This document shows positions 51,554 through 60,298 of a DNA stretch of 64,000 bases, piece after piece. The notes beneath the pieces were generated by a model, which saw only the letters and a program-made list of their open reading frames with translations, did not search any database and was not told the DNA's origin. The stretch covers positions 92,630 to 156,629 of the forward strand of contig MKUN01000012.1 in assembly GCA_001897835.1 (NCBI GenBank), given 5' to 3'. Made by a program: the position numbers and the translations under genes. Source of the DNA: Bacteroidetes bacterium 46-16. GTDB lineage: Bacteria; Bacteroidota; Bacteroidia; Chitinophagales; Chitinophagaceae. Each line of letters begins with the position of its first letter. Within the stretch, counting starts at the first letter, position 1.

Positions 51554-52795
51554 ATGCGATACCTCCGCCCTCATATTACCCTGCTCCGGCCTCTGTTTTT
51601 GGCTTGCCTTATACTGTCATCCTTCTGCACAGCCGCGCAGGATAGCCTGCGCAAGGAAAGATTGCGCAAAGACATTGATGCCTACCGCGAGGGTATAGAG
51701 CGCCTCCATGCAAGTCCCTTTACCCGTATCTCCAAAGAGACATTTGAGCAGCAGCTCGACAGTATCAAACAGGCTTCCCCGGGCATGAATGCCGATGAAG
51801 TGCTGGTGGCCATGATGCGTGTGAATGCCCTGCTGGCCGATGAACATACACGCATCCTTTATACCGATAGCACCGCTTATCCCTACGTCCCTTATTGGTT
51901 CAAGGAGGGAGTATATATAGCCCTTGCGGATAGCGCGCATAGCGCTGCTGCGCATACAAAGCTGCTGGCCATCAACGGCAGGCCCCTCGATACCATCATA
52001 AGCAGCCTGCGTGAGCTGCTGCCCGACAAGAATATCATGAGTGTGCGCAGCGAAGTACCGGCGCTGCTGCAACTGCCCGCCATATTGCACGGCTGTGGCC
52101 TTACGGATGCTGCACGCAGCATCGATGTGCTGTCGCTGAACGATGCGGGCGACACCCTGCATACTATGTTCAGTGCCATACCCTCAGCGCAACGCAAAAT
52201 GGACAGGCTGCCTGCTGTAAAGAAAATGCTGCGTAACAGCCGGGAGGGCAGTTACTGGTATCATTACGATACGGCTAGCGGTGTCTTTTACTTCAATTAC
52301 TCCCGTTGTTTCGACGAAAAGGATAAACCCTTTGAAAAGTTCGACTGGGAAATGGAGCGGGAGATACGAAAAAACAAACCCTCGCGTATAGTCATAGACC
52401 TCCGTTATAACGGTGGCGGCAACTCCGGCCTGCTAAAGCCCTTTATCAGTTTTCTTAAAGGCTCAAGGCTCGATGAGAAAGGAAAGATATTTGTGCTGAT
52501 AGGCAGGCGTACCTTCTCGGCCGCAGTGCTCAATGCCGTGAGCCTCAAGCGGGAAACACATGCCATACTGGCCGGCGAAGCGAGCAGCGGCAGCGTGAAC
52601 CATTTTGGCGATATCCGCTTCTTCGACCTGCCGGCCTGCGGTGCCAGGGTCTGTTACTCCACGCGCTACATCAAGCTCAATACCCGCTACGACGGCCCTG
52701 TGCTCCCCGACCTGAAAATGGAGGAGCAGTTTGCCGACTATATAAAAGGTGTAGATGCCCTGCTCGACTATGTGAGCATAGTGAAAGTGGAGTAG
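51554..52795 (+). CDS. S41-like tail-specific protease family protein, exported
   Basis: The 413-residue exported protein has a signal peptide to about residue 28 (FCTAAQ). The S41 core is visible in the C-terminal half: RIVIDLRYNGGGNSG at about 278-292, then VLIGRRTFSAA with the likely nucleophile Ser322, and ILAGEASSGSVNHFGD. The residue aligned with the general-base lysine (Lys after the Ser in CtpA) is not obvious, so activity is uncertain. No clear PDZ domain; the N-terminal part (about 35-230) contains helical bundles and an LLAINGRPLDTII segment that may be a degenerate PDZ. It may process periplasmic proteins. Confidence 0.82.
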   Translation: MRYLRPHITLLRPLFLACLILSSFCTAAQDSLRKERLRKDIDAYREGIERLHASPFTRISKETFEQQLDSIKQASPGMNADEVLVAMMRVNALLADEHTRILYTDSTAYPYVPYWFKEGVYIALADSAHSAAAHTKLLAINGRPLDTIISSLRELLPDKNIMSVRSEVPALLQLPAILHGCGLTDAARSIDVLSLNDAGDTLHTMFSAIPSAQRKMDRLPAVKKMLRNSREGSYWYHYDTASGVFYFNYSRCFDEKDKPFEKFDWEMEREIRKNKPSRIVIDLRYNGGGNSGLLKPFISFLKGSRLDEKGKIFVLIGRRTFSAAVLNAVSLKRETHAILAGEASSGSVNHFGDIRFFDLPACGARVCYSTRYIKLNTRYDGPVLPDLKMEEQFADYIKGVDALLDYVSIVKVE

Positions 52796-52916
52796 GGTAT
52801 AATAGCTTAAAGAGCTTCATTGTGTGCGTAGGTAGTCCTCGCCGGGACACATGCCTAAGGAAAAGCCGGGGAAACGCACTATTTTAGACACGTCAAAAAA
52901 TTGCCGGGTTAATATA

Positions 52917-53495
52917 ATGGAAAACAAAGCTGAGCTACCGGTTATTTCATTTCGGTCTGCAAAAGAGTGGCATAGCTGGTTATCCAAAAATGCCGGGGTA
53001 TCCGCTGGTATCTGGCTCAAGATCTTTAAGAAAGACTCAAACGAGAAAACGGTCACCTATGCTGAGGCGCTCGATGAGGCCCTCTGCTATGGCTGGATAG
53101 ATGGCCAGAAGAAAAGCCTCGATGAGCAGGCATGGCTGCAAAAATTCTGCCCCCGGCGGCCAAAGAGCATCTGGTCTAAAGTGAACATCACGCATGTGGA
53201 GCGGCTCAGCCAGGAAGGCAGGATGAAGCCGGGAGGTTTAGCTGCGGTGGCCGCTGCAAAAGCCGATGGCCGCTGGGAGGCCGCTTATGATGCCCCATCT
53301 AAAATGGCCGTTCCCGATGATTTCTTAAAAGTGCTCGCCAAAAACAAAAAAGCCCTGGCCTTTTACCATACCTTAAATAAGGCCAACCTCTTTGCCATTG
53401 CCTTCAGGTTGCAGACCACCAAAAAGCCGGAGACCCGGCAAAAGCGAATGGAGGCCATCCTTGCCATGCTTTCGAAGGGTGAAAAATTTCACTAG
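52917..53495 (+). CDS. YdeI/OmpD-associated-family protein
   Basis: The ATG at 52917 gives 192 residues. The protein matches the YdeI/OmpD-associated family: SAKEWHSWLSKNAGVSAGIWL near the start, ALCYGWIDGQKKSLDE, RRPKSIWSKVNITHVERL and a long helix ending KPETRQKRMEAILAML. It is a cytoplasmic protein; family members are linked to bacteriocin protection in some reports, but the mechanism is not known. The gene lies beside the second copy of the palindromic repeat family. Confidence 0.87.
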   Translation: MENKAELPVISFRSAKEWHSWLSKNAGVSAGIWLKIFKKDSNEKTVTYAEALDEALCYGWIDGQKKSLDEQAWLQKFCPRRPKSIWSKVNITHVERLSQEGRMKPGGLAAVAAAKADGRWEAAYDAPSKMAVPDDFLKVLAKNKKALAFYHTLNKANLFAIAFRLQTTKKPETRQKRMEAILAMLSKGEKFH

Positions 53496-53569
53496 GTGCG
53501 ATGGTGGAATAGGGGTTGGATAAATGATCATATCCACATGAGACACATTGGTGCTGAACCATTTACTCG

Positions 53570-53645
53570 CCAATCCGGAGATTGGTTACCGTTGCGACGT
53601 AGTCAGAGACATACGCAGATCAGAATTGCAAACTACGCCAAATAG
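53570..53645. repeat. Dispersed palindromic repeat, copy C
   Basis: Begins with the same hairpin as copy A (CCAATC, loop, GATTGG; 53570-53585), followed by ACCGTTGCGACG and AGTCAGAGAC at 53601-53610. Compared with copies A and B it has an extra stretch with CAGAATTGCAAACTACGCC. It abuts copy D. Confidence 0.75.
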
Positions 53646-53715
53646 GGGATTGGCCGCCGTTGCGACGTTTCGGAGACATACGCCGAGCAGAATTACAAAC
53701 TACGCCGAACTGGGG
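53645..53715. repeat. Dispersed palindromic repeat, copy D (tandem with copy C)
   Basis: Shares with copy C the block GGGGATTGG ... CCGTTGCGACGT ... GGAGACATACGCCGA, and the end CAGAATTACAAACTACGCCG. The GATTGG elements of copies C and D are 68 bases apart. The end CTACGCCGAACTGGGG is identical to copy A. Confidence 0.75.
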
Positions 53716-53731
53716 AAATACTTTATATGGA

Positions 53732-54142
53732 TCAGGCTTCGTATAAACGCCTGAGAAACTGTTCAAAACTATTGCCGTAATACTCTATGTTGTCGGTATC
53801 AAAGTCGGACATAAAGCCGAAACCGTGGAAGGTATGATATATTTTATGAAAGGCATAAGCTGTATCTGCGGCATCCTTGCCAAACAGAAAATAGTCAGGT
53901 ATCGCGGACATTAGTGATATGTAGCGCTCATTGATAACTCGTAAATCCTTCAAAGGAAAAAGTGTGAGCCACCTGTTCTTTCCAATCGGTCCTTCGGCCG
54001 TTTCAAATTCACTCATGACGCCCAAGTAATCGGTCGGCAATTTAAAGTCCAGTGAATTTAGTACTTGCTCAAGTACCTGGCCGGAGATGCCAGTCCCATC
54101 TTTTTCTACATTTTCCAAATAAGTACTAATGATGTTCTCCAT
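53732..54142 (-). CDS. SMI1/KNR4 (SUKH) family protein, orphan immunity-like
   Basis: A 136-residue cytoplasmic protein with the SUKH pattern: a first helix with VLEQVLNSLDFKLPTDYLGVM, a GPIGKNRWLTLFPLKDLRVINERYI segment and an FLFGKDAADTAYAF motif with a terminal FEQFLRRLY helix. SUKH proteins commonly neutralise contact-dependent or polymorphic toxins, and occur as orphan immunity genes. No toxin lies next to it. It is bounded by repeat copy D on one side and the hairpin-rich gap on the other, suggesting a mobile context. Confidence 0.78.
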   Translation of the reverse strand: MENIISTYLENVEKDGTGISGQVLEQVLNSLDFKLPTDYLGVMSEFETAEGPIGKNRWLTLFPLKDLRVINERYISLMSAIPDYFLFGKDAADTAYAFHKIYHTFHGFGFMSDFDTDNIEYYGNSFEQFLRRLYEA

Positions 54143-54239
54143 ATTGTTGTGGCCGATATGCTAAGTTAATAATAAAATAAATAGTTGTTGGAAGCGTCAA
54201 CCGGCCTAGAACTGGCTTTTTTAGAGCAATAGCCTCCGC

Positions 54240-54480
54240 GCCCATCTGGCGCGAGTTTGTCGCCAAGCCCTTGTGCAAAGCAAACTCGTGTCTTAGCAAT
54301 TCAGCCGGTTTGCAACCGGAATTCTTAGCACTAACGCCTAATCAAGTCCAAAATGCAAATTCCCCCTGTTGGCGCAAGAATGCCGCCAGGCCTTGCAGTA
54401 AAGCGTTCTTGTGCCGCTCACTACCCACTGGTCTAAGCGTCTCGCTTAGACCGATAATTAGTAAGCGTCACGCTTACGAC
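54240..54480. repeat. Cluster of five hairpins, partly two related units
   Basis: Hairpins visible: CGAGTTTG/CAAACTCG (54252-54288), CCGGTT/AACCGG (54305-54319), a 13-bp stem with two G-U pairs (54371-54415), the perfect 10-bp GGTCTAAGCG/CGCTTAGACC with a 3-base loop (54430-54452), and GTAAGCG/CGCTTAC with a 3-base loop (54461-54477). The first and third share GGCGC(A/G)AG, CGCCA and CTTG blocks, so they are diverged copies of one unit. No coding content. Confidence 0.7.
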
Positions 54481-54978
54481 CAAAAAATGTGGATATCATT
54501 ATTTGGAAACCCCTCCCTCCATTTCGTATCTTTATACCAGTCTGGAGCTTTTTCTATCGGTATTAAAGCTTTTCAAACTTCTCATCTCTCATATCCCAAA
54601 AACAATCAGGTAATAAACAAGTAAAAGCATACCTGTCCCGTACCCATACGGGAGGCAATGTATAGGCAATAAATGGGCAATTGTAGGTAGTAAGATCCTG
54701 GAGATCCTATGATCTCTTGATCAGAGTTCAGGAAAACAGGTAACGACCAGAAATAACTATTTTTCCTCTGTATCGCTTCCAGCATAGCTTTCCGCACATT
54801 TGGCGCTATCAAACAGGAAATAATGAAGCAGGAAATTTAAACCGGAAATAACTATTTACGTTAATGTGATAGCCCCTTCATCGTTTTTACCTGCCCGCAC
54901 CCGCAACCGGCATTTTTATTATCACAAACTTCATGTTGATCTCCGCAATCATATTAATCATGGTTCAAACATTTTTCC

Positions 54979-54986
54979 TACCTTTG
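54979..54986 (+). promoter_or_regulatory. -7 element of ileS promoter
   Basis: TACCTTTG matches TAnnTTTG and lies 80 bases before the ileS ATG, giving a moderate leader. No T-box stem or terminator/antiterminator is recognisable. Confidence 0.5.
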
Positions 54987-55065
54987 CGCCTCGTTTTTAG
55001 CTTAGCGGTGTAGTGTATTCAGGCGGGTATAGAAGGCTTTATGGACACAATTGATCATTCAATAA

Positions 55066-58000
55066 ATGAGTAAATACAAGGAATTTAAGGGTTTGAATAT
55101 GCCTTCCATAGAGGAGGGTGTACTGGATATATGGAAGAAGGATAAGGTGTTTGAGCAGAGCGTGCGCAACAGGGATGGCCGGGAGCCATTCGTATTTTAC
55201 GAGGGGCCGCCCAGTGCCAATGGTATGCCGGGCATACACCACGTCATCAGCCGCACGCTTAAGGACCTTGTGTGCCGCTACAAGACCATGCAGGGCTACC
55301 AGGTGCGCCGCAAGGCCGGCTGGGATACCCACGGCCTGCCCGTGGAGCTGGGCGTGGAGAAGGAGCTGGGCATCACCAAAGAGGATATAGGCAAGAAGAT
55401 AACGGTAGAGGAGTATAACCGGAAGTGCCGCGAGGCGGTAATGCGCTACAAGCAGCAGTGGGAGGATATCACCGAAAAAATGGGTTACTGGGTGGATATG
55501 AGCGATCCTTATATCACCTTCGATAACAAATACATCGAGACCCTCTGGTGGGCGCTGAAGACCTTATATAACAAAGACCTGCTCTACAAGAGCGTAAGCA
55601 TACAGCCCTACAGCCCGGCAGCGGGCACGGGCCTCAGCAGCCACGAACTGAACCAGCCAGGCACCTATAAAGATGTAAAGGATACCACGGTAGTAGCAAT
55701 GTTCAGAGTGAGAGCGGCGAGTGAGAGCGAAGGGGTAAATGCGAAACAGGAGGAGATATTTGCAGCCGCGCGGGGTGCCTGGGCGCCATTTGTGCAATCG
55801 CCTATAGGCGGTGGCATGCTGGCTATAGAGCAGGCTGCACAGGTGCACTTTATGGCATGGACCACCACGCCATGGACCCTGCCCAGCAACTGCGGCCTTA
55901 CGGTAGGCCCCAATATAGATTATGTGCTGGTGCAGACCTTCAACCCCTACACGCACAAGCCGGCCAACGTGATACTGGCCAGGGCGCTGCTTGGAAAATA
56001 CTTTAAACCGGAAGCGCAAGAGTCTGATTTTGCGCTATATACGGCTGAAAGCAAGCTGCTGCCCTGGAAGGTGATCGGTGAATATAAAGGCAGCGAACTG
56101 GAGGGCCTGAGGTATGAGCAATTGCTGTCATTCGATGGCAATACGCGCGAGATAGCAGGTGGCGACCCCTGGCGCGTGATAACGGGCGACTTCGTGACCA
56201 CCGAGGACGGTACGGGTATCGTGCACACGGCCCCGGCCTTTGGCGCCGATGACTATCGTGTAGGCAAAAAGCATAATATAGGCATCCTGACCATGGTGGA
56301 CAAGGAAGGTAAGTTCAACGACTATACCGGGGAGTTCAGCGGCAGGTATGTAAAAGATTATAAAAATGATCCCGGCTACAAAGATGTGGACGTGGATATA
56401 GCGGTGAAGCTGAAGCTGGAAGGCAAGGCCTTCAAGGTGGAGAAGTATGAGCACACCTATCCCCACTGCTGGCGCACCGATAAGCCGGTCATCTATTATC
56501 CCCTCGATGCCTGGTTCATACGCACCACGGCGGTTAAGGACCGGATGATAGAGCTGAACAAGACCATCAACTGGAAGCCTAAGGCAACAGGGGAGGGCAG
56601 GTTTGGCAACTGGCTGGAGAATATGGTGGACTGGAACCTGAGCCGCAGCCGCTTTTGGGGCACACCATTGCCTGTGTGGGTGAGTGATGATGGATTGGAG
56701 ATCAAGTGTATAGGAAGCATAGCTGAACTGACCGATGAGATCAAAAAGGCCGATAAGGCCCTTGGCCTGAACCAGTATGCCGATATGAAGGCGGGCGAGT
56801 TTGGCCTGCCCGACAGCGTGGACCTGCACAAGCCATATGTAGATAAAATAGTATTGGTATCGGACAGCGGCAAGTCGATGACCCGCGAGCCCGACCTGAT
56901 CGATGTGTGGTTCGATAGTGGTGCCATGCCATATGCGCAGCTCCATTACCCATTTGAGGCCCACCATGAGCGCACGCTGAAGCATAACTTCCCCGCCGAC
57001 TTTATAGCCGAGGGCGTCGACCAGACCAGGGGCTGGTTCTATACCCTGCATGCGCTGGGTGTGATGCTTTTTGATAATGTGGCCTACAAAACGGTGGTAT
57101 CGAACGGGCTGGTGCTGGATAAGAATGGTAATAAGATGAGTAAACGCCTCGGCAACGTGGTGGACCCCTTCAGTACCATAGAGCAGTACAGTGCAGACGC
57201 CAGCCGCTGGTACCTCATCACCAATGCATCACCATGGGATAGCTTACGCTTTGATATTGAAGGAATTAAGGAAGTTCAGCGGAAGTATTTCGGAACCCTG
57301 TACAATACCTACCAGTTCTTTGCGCTCTATGCCAATGTGGACGGCTTTACCTTCAAAGAAAGATATATACCGATAGATCAGCGTCCGGAGATAGACCGCT
57401 GGATACTCTCGGTGCTCAACACGCTGGTGAAGGATGTGACCAATTATATGAACGACTATGAGCCCACACAGGCTGGTCGCGCTATGGAGTACTTCCTCGA
57501 TGAGCAGCTGAGCAACTGGTATGTGCGCCTCTGCCGCCGCCGTTTCTGGAAGGGCGAGTATGAGCACGATAAGATATGTGCGTACCAGACCTTATATGAA
57601 TGCCTGGAAACACTTAGCCGCCTGATGGCCCCGATCGCGCCCTTCTTTGCCGACTGGCTGTTCCAGAACCTGGAATGCGTGGCCAAAAGGCATGAATGCA
57701 CATCAGTGCACCTGGCCGACTATCCCTTGGCCGATGCCGATGCGGTGGATAAAGACCTGGAAGAACGTATGCAAATGGCCCAGGATATATCATCGCTGGT
57801 GCTATCGCTGCGCAAGAAGGTGAACATCAGGGTAAGGCAGCCATTGCAAAAGATACTGGTGCCTGTGCTGGACAAGCATATGCAGGACCAGGTGCAGCAA
57901 ATAGAAGAATTGGTAAAAAACGAGGTTAACGTAAAATCGATAGAATATATAACTGATGATGAAGGATTTATAAAAAAGAAACTAAAGCCTAACTTTAAGT

Positions 58001-58497
58001 CTTTAGGGGCCCGTATGGGGGCCAGGATGAAGGCCGTGGCAGCAGCCATCAACGGCATGAACGGGCAGGAGATAGCCATGCTTGAAAAGGAAAAGAACAT
58101 AGCGCTGAGCGTAGATGGCGAGCAGGTGAACATAGGAATAGAGGACGTAGAGATAATAGCAGAAGATATACCGGGCTGGTCGGTAGCCAATAAGGACAAC
58201 CTGACCGTGGCCCTGGATATTACGGTGACGCCTGAACTGCAGGACGAAGGGAATGCCCGCGAGCTGGTGAACCGTATCCAGAAGATACGGAAAGAGGCCG
58301 GGCTGGAGCTTACCGACAGGATAGCGGTGGAAATAGAGGAGTATGAACCATTAAAATCTGCTATTATTCATTTCAATGATTATATTTGCGCCGAAATTTT
58401 GGCGGACAATATAAAACTCATACCCAATATGAATGGTGGTACTGAGGTAGAAATAAATGAAGCCATTATTAAAGTGTTAATCTCCAAAAATTCTTAA
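55066..58497 (+). CDS. ileS: Isoleucyl-tRNA synthetase
   Basis: IleRS charges tRNA-Ile and edits Val-tRNA. The 1143-residue protein has the class I signatures: HIGH-like GIHHV at 56-60 and KMSKR at 690-694, the editing-domain entry WTTTPWTLPSN (about 265-275), and HGLPVE early in the sequence, typical of eukaryote-like (type 2) IleRS of Bacteroidota. The C-terminal domain (about 980-1143) lacks the zinc-finger Cys cluster of E. coli IleRS. An extra stretch of about 45 residues (about 216-261) lies at the start of the editing domain. Its stop is five bases ahead of the DksA-like gene. Confidence 0.96.
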   Translation: MSKYKEFKGLNMPSIEEGVLDIWKKDKVFEQSVRNRDGREPFVFYEGPPSANGMPGIHHVISRTLKDLVCRYKTMQGYQVRRKAGWDTHGLPVELGVEKELGITKEDIGKKITVEEYNRKCREAVMRYKQQWEDITEKMGYWVDMSDPYITFDNKYIETLWWALKTLYNKDLLYKSVSIQPYSPAAGTGLSSHELNQPGTYKDVKDTTVVAMFRVRAASESEGVNAKQEEIFAAARGAWAPFVQSPIGGGMLAIEQAAQVHFMAWTTTPWTLPSNCGLTVGPNIDYVLVQTFNPYTHKPANVILARALLGKYFKPEAQESDFALYTAESKLLPWKVIGEYKGSELEGLRYEQLLSFDGNTREIAGGDPWRVITGDFVTTEDGTGIVHTAPAFGADDYRVGKKHNIGILTMVDKEGKFNDYTGEFSGRYVKDYKNDPGYKDVDVDIAVKLKLEGKAFKVEKYEHTYPHCWRTDKPVIYYPLDAWFIRTTAVKDRMIELNKTINWKPKATGEGRFGNWLENMVDWNLSRSRFWGTPLPVWVSDDGLEIKCIGSIAELTDEIKKADKALGLNQYADMKAGEFGLPDSVDLHKPYVDKIVLVSDSGKSMTREPDLIDVWFDSGAMPYAQLHYPFEAHHERTLKHNFPADFIAEGVDQTRGWFYTLHALGVMLFDNVAYKTVVSNGLVLDKNGNKMSKRLGNVVDPFSTIEQYSADASRWYLITNASPWDSLRFDIEGIKEVQRKYFGTLYNTYQFFALYANVDGFTFKERYIPIDQRPEIDRWILSVLNTLVKDVTNYMNDYEPTQAGRAMEYFLDEQLSNWYVRLCRRRFWKGEYEHDKICAYQTLYECLETLSRLMAPIAPFFADWLFQNLECVAKRHECTSVHLADYPLADADAVDKDLEERMQMAQDISSLVLSLRKKVNIRVRQPLQKILVPVLDKHMQDQVQQIEELVKNEVNVKSIEYITDDEGFIKKKLKPNFKSLGARMGARMKAVAAAINGMNGQEIAMLEKEKNIALSVDGEQVNIGIEDVEIIAEDIPGWSVANKDNLTVALDITVTPELQDEGNARELVNRIQKIRKEAGLELTDRIAVEIEEYEPLKSAIIHFNDYICAEILADNIKLIPNMNGGTEVEINEAIIKVLISKNS

Positions 58498-58502
58498 AAG
58501 CT

Positions 58503-59714
58503 ATGGCCACAAAAAAGAAACCGGCTGCCAAGCCCTCAAAGAACAAAAAAGCTGCTGCACCCAAAAGTGTAAAGAAAGCCGCACCGGCTAAAAAAGCTGT
58601 GGCCGATAAGAATAAGAAAAAAGCACCCGTAAAGAAGGCATCACCCAAGAAGGATATAAAGAAGAAGGCGGCAGTTGCCAAAAAAGCCGCGCCGGTCAAA
58701 AAAACAGTAGCTAAGAAAGCAGCGCCCAAAAAGCCCGTGAAGAAAGCTGCTACTGTGAAGAAGGCCATACAGGCGAAGAAGGCGGCTACCGTGAAAAAAA
58801 AGGACTCAAAAACTACCAGGAACGTGAAAAAAACAAGTAATAGTAAGACTCAATCAACGAAAAAAACAGCACCGGCAAAGAAGGCGGCGCCTGCTAAAAA
58901 GGCAGCGCCAACAGCTAAAAAAGCAGCAGTAAAGAAAGCAGCACCGGCAAAGAAGGCGGCACCCGCTAAAAAAGCGGCGCCCGTAGCAAAGAAAGCACCC
59001 GTAAAAGCAGTAGCAAAGAAAGCAGCACCGGTAAAGAAAACCGAACCGGTTAAAAAAGCAGCACCTGCTGCAAAAGCGGCACCTGCAGCAAAGAAGGTAA
59101 CCACAGTGAAATCTGTAGCATCGAAGAGTATGCCGCTTAAAGGGGCTCCCAATACAGCAGCGAAACCAACGCCTACACGTACCATACCGCGCGAAGAAAA
59201 GAAACCCGGTGTAATAATAGCACACCGCAAACTGGAAAATAAATCGAAGAATAAGAAAGAGGATGAAAAGATGAAGTTTGGTTATGACGCAGAGCATACC
59301 CGCTCTATCCTCGACCAGCCCGAAGAAACAACAGGGCCGGTATACAGGTATAGTGATGAAGAACTTGGCGAGTTTAAAGAGCTGATAACCAATCGTCTTG
59401 ATGCAGCACGTAAGGAACTGGTATACCTGCAGGGCCTCATCACCCGCAAGGATGAAGCAGGCACTGAAGATACCGAGAACCGTTACATGAACATGGAAGA
59501 CGGCAGCGGCGCTATGGAGCGCGAGCAACTGGCACAGTTGGCCAGCCGCCAGATCCAGTTCATCAATCACCTGGAAAAGGCCCTGATGCGCATCGAGAAC
59601 AAGACATATGGTATATGCCGTGTAACAGGCAGGCTGATCGACAAGGCCCGCCTGCGCGCTGTGCCACACGCCACCCTGAGCATCGAAGCCAAGAATATGA
59701 TGGCGAAGAAATAA
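58503..59714 (+). CDS. DksA/TraR-type protein with long lysine/alanine/proline-rich N-terminal tail
   Basis: The 403-residue protein has two parts. Residues 1-256 are low-complexity, made of KKAAPAKKAA-like units like histone H1 or chlamydial Hc tails, strongly basic. Residues 257-403 form a DksA/TraR-like domain: a coiled-coil region with ELGEFKELITNRLDAARKEL, and a zinc-finger region (YGICRVTGRLIDKARLRAV) where only one cysteine of the usual four remains, as in Bacteroidota relatives. The DksA-like part could act at the RNA polymerase secondary channel; the tail could bind DNA or RNA. It lies five bases after ileS, so they are probably cotranscribed. A terminator follows. Confidence 0.88.
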   Translation: MATKKKPAAKPSKNKKAAAPKSVKKAAPAKKAVADKNKKKAPVKKASPKKDIKKKAAVAKKAAPVKKTVAKKAAPKKPVKKAATVKKAIQAKKAATVKKKDSKTTRNVKKTSNSKTQSTKKTAPAKKAAPAKKAAPTAKKAAVKKAAPAKKAAPAKKAAPVAKKAPVKAVAKKAAPVKKTEPVKKAAPAAKAAPAAKKVTTVKSVASKSMPLKGAPNTAAKPTPTRTIPREEKKPGVIIAHRKLENKSKNKKEDEKMKFGYDAEHTRSILDQPEETTGPVYRYSDEELGEFKELITNRLDAARKELVYLQGLITRKDEAGTEDTENRYMNMEDGSGAMEREQLAQLASRQIQFINHLEKALMRIENKTYGICRVTGRLIDKARLRAVPHATLSIEAKNMMAKK

Positions 59715-59750
59715 GTTGACAAGGCTAAACTTGTTGATGAGATCGATATT

Positions 59751-59776
59751 GAAAAGCCCCGTTGCGGGGCTTTTCT
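59751..59776. terminator. Rho-independent terminator
   Basis: Stem AAAAGCCCCG/CGGGGCTTTT with a 3-base loop and T tract, after the ileS/DksA-like transcript. Confidence 0.9.
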
Positions 59777-59788
59777 TAATTTTAGGAT

Positions 59789-60298
59789 ATGTATTCATTC
59801 GGGGAGCGCCAAAAGTTCAGGCAATGGTGGCTATGGCTGCTGTTGGTTGTTATCTGTGCGGTTGAGTTATACTTTTTTATTTACCATAATGGCGGGAGGT
59901 ATACTGTATACAGGGCGCTGGGTGTGATCGTTGCCCTGGTCGTTTGTATATTTTTCTTTTTCATCAGGCTTGAAACTAATATTGACGGAACAGGTATTCA
60001 ATACCGGTTCTTCCCCGTGCAGTTGTCGTACCGGAAAATAGACTGGAGTGAGGTAGCTGAAGTGTATGTGCGTAAGTACAGTCCGCTGGGCGAATATGGT
60101 GGCTGGGGGATAAGGATGAGCGCGGGCAAAAATGGCTGGGCATATAATATAGCAGGAAATATGGGCCTGCAAATAGTGAAGCGGGATGGTAAGAAACTAT
60201 TGATAGGCACCCAAAAGCCTGATGAGCTCAACGCACTTTTGCAGCGCCTTGCAGGGGATAAGATAATAGCCTGTAATATAACTACGGAGCGGTATTAA
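59789..60298 (+). CDS. Membrane protein with two helices and bacterial PH-like domain
   Basis: A 169-residue protein with two hydrophobic helices (about 13-32 and 41-60) and a C-terminal beta-rich domain (about 62-160), including GIQYRFFPVQLSYRKIDWSEVAEVYVRK and ALLQRLAGDK, resembling a bacterial PH-like (bPH) domain facing the cytoplasm. Function unknown. Convergent with the outer-membrane receptor gene, stops adjacent. Confidence 0.7.
   Translation: MYSFGERQKFRQWWLWLLLVVICAVELYFFIYHNGGRYTVYRALGVIVALVVCIFFFFIRLETNIDGTGIQYRFFPVQLSYRKIDWSEVAEVYVRKYSPLGEYGGWGIRMSAGKNGWAYNIAGNMGLQIVKRDGKKLLIGTQKPDELNALLQRLAGDKIIACNITTERY

Larger units (their letters stand above)
53496..53731. other. Intergenic region with tandem palindromic repeats
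   Basis: No gene is evident. Most of the region is made of copies C and D of the repeat described at 23311, described separately. Confidence 0.6.
54143..55065. other. Long intergenic region with hairpin-forming repeats
   Basis: This 923-bp gap has no convincing gene; small frames such as those at 54271-54624 and 54606-54812 lack any family features. The left half (54190-54480) is packed with palindromes, described separately. Between 54600 and 54860, the short direct repeat GAAATAACTATTT occurs twice, near 54752 and 54844. The right end holds the ileS promoter. It may be the remains of a lost mobile element. Confidence 0.6.

Noticed and set aside
54180..54480. tRNA or rRNA fragment in the hairpin-rich region
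   Set aside because: No T-loop GTTCRANNC or acceptor/D-arm pattern could be found.
54271..54624. 117-codon plus-strand frame in the hairpin cluster
   Set aside because: It runs through palindromic repeats with no conserved residues, so it is unlikely to be coding.
54606..54812. 68-codon minus-strand frame in the gap before ileS
   Set aside because: No domain or signal. It overlaps the region of direct repeats and is probably chance.
58850..59798. Long antisense open frames opposite the lysine-rich tail gene (about 126 and 314 codons)
   Set aside because: They are shadows of the KKAAPAKK repeats on the plus strand, with no sensible start, no domain and low-complexity residues.
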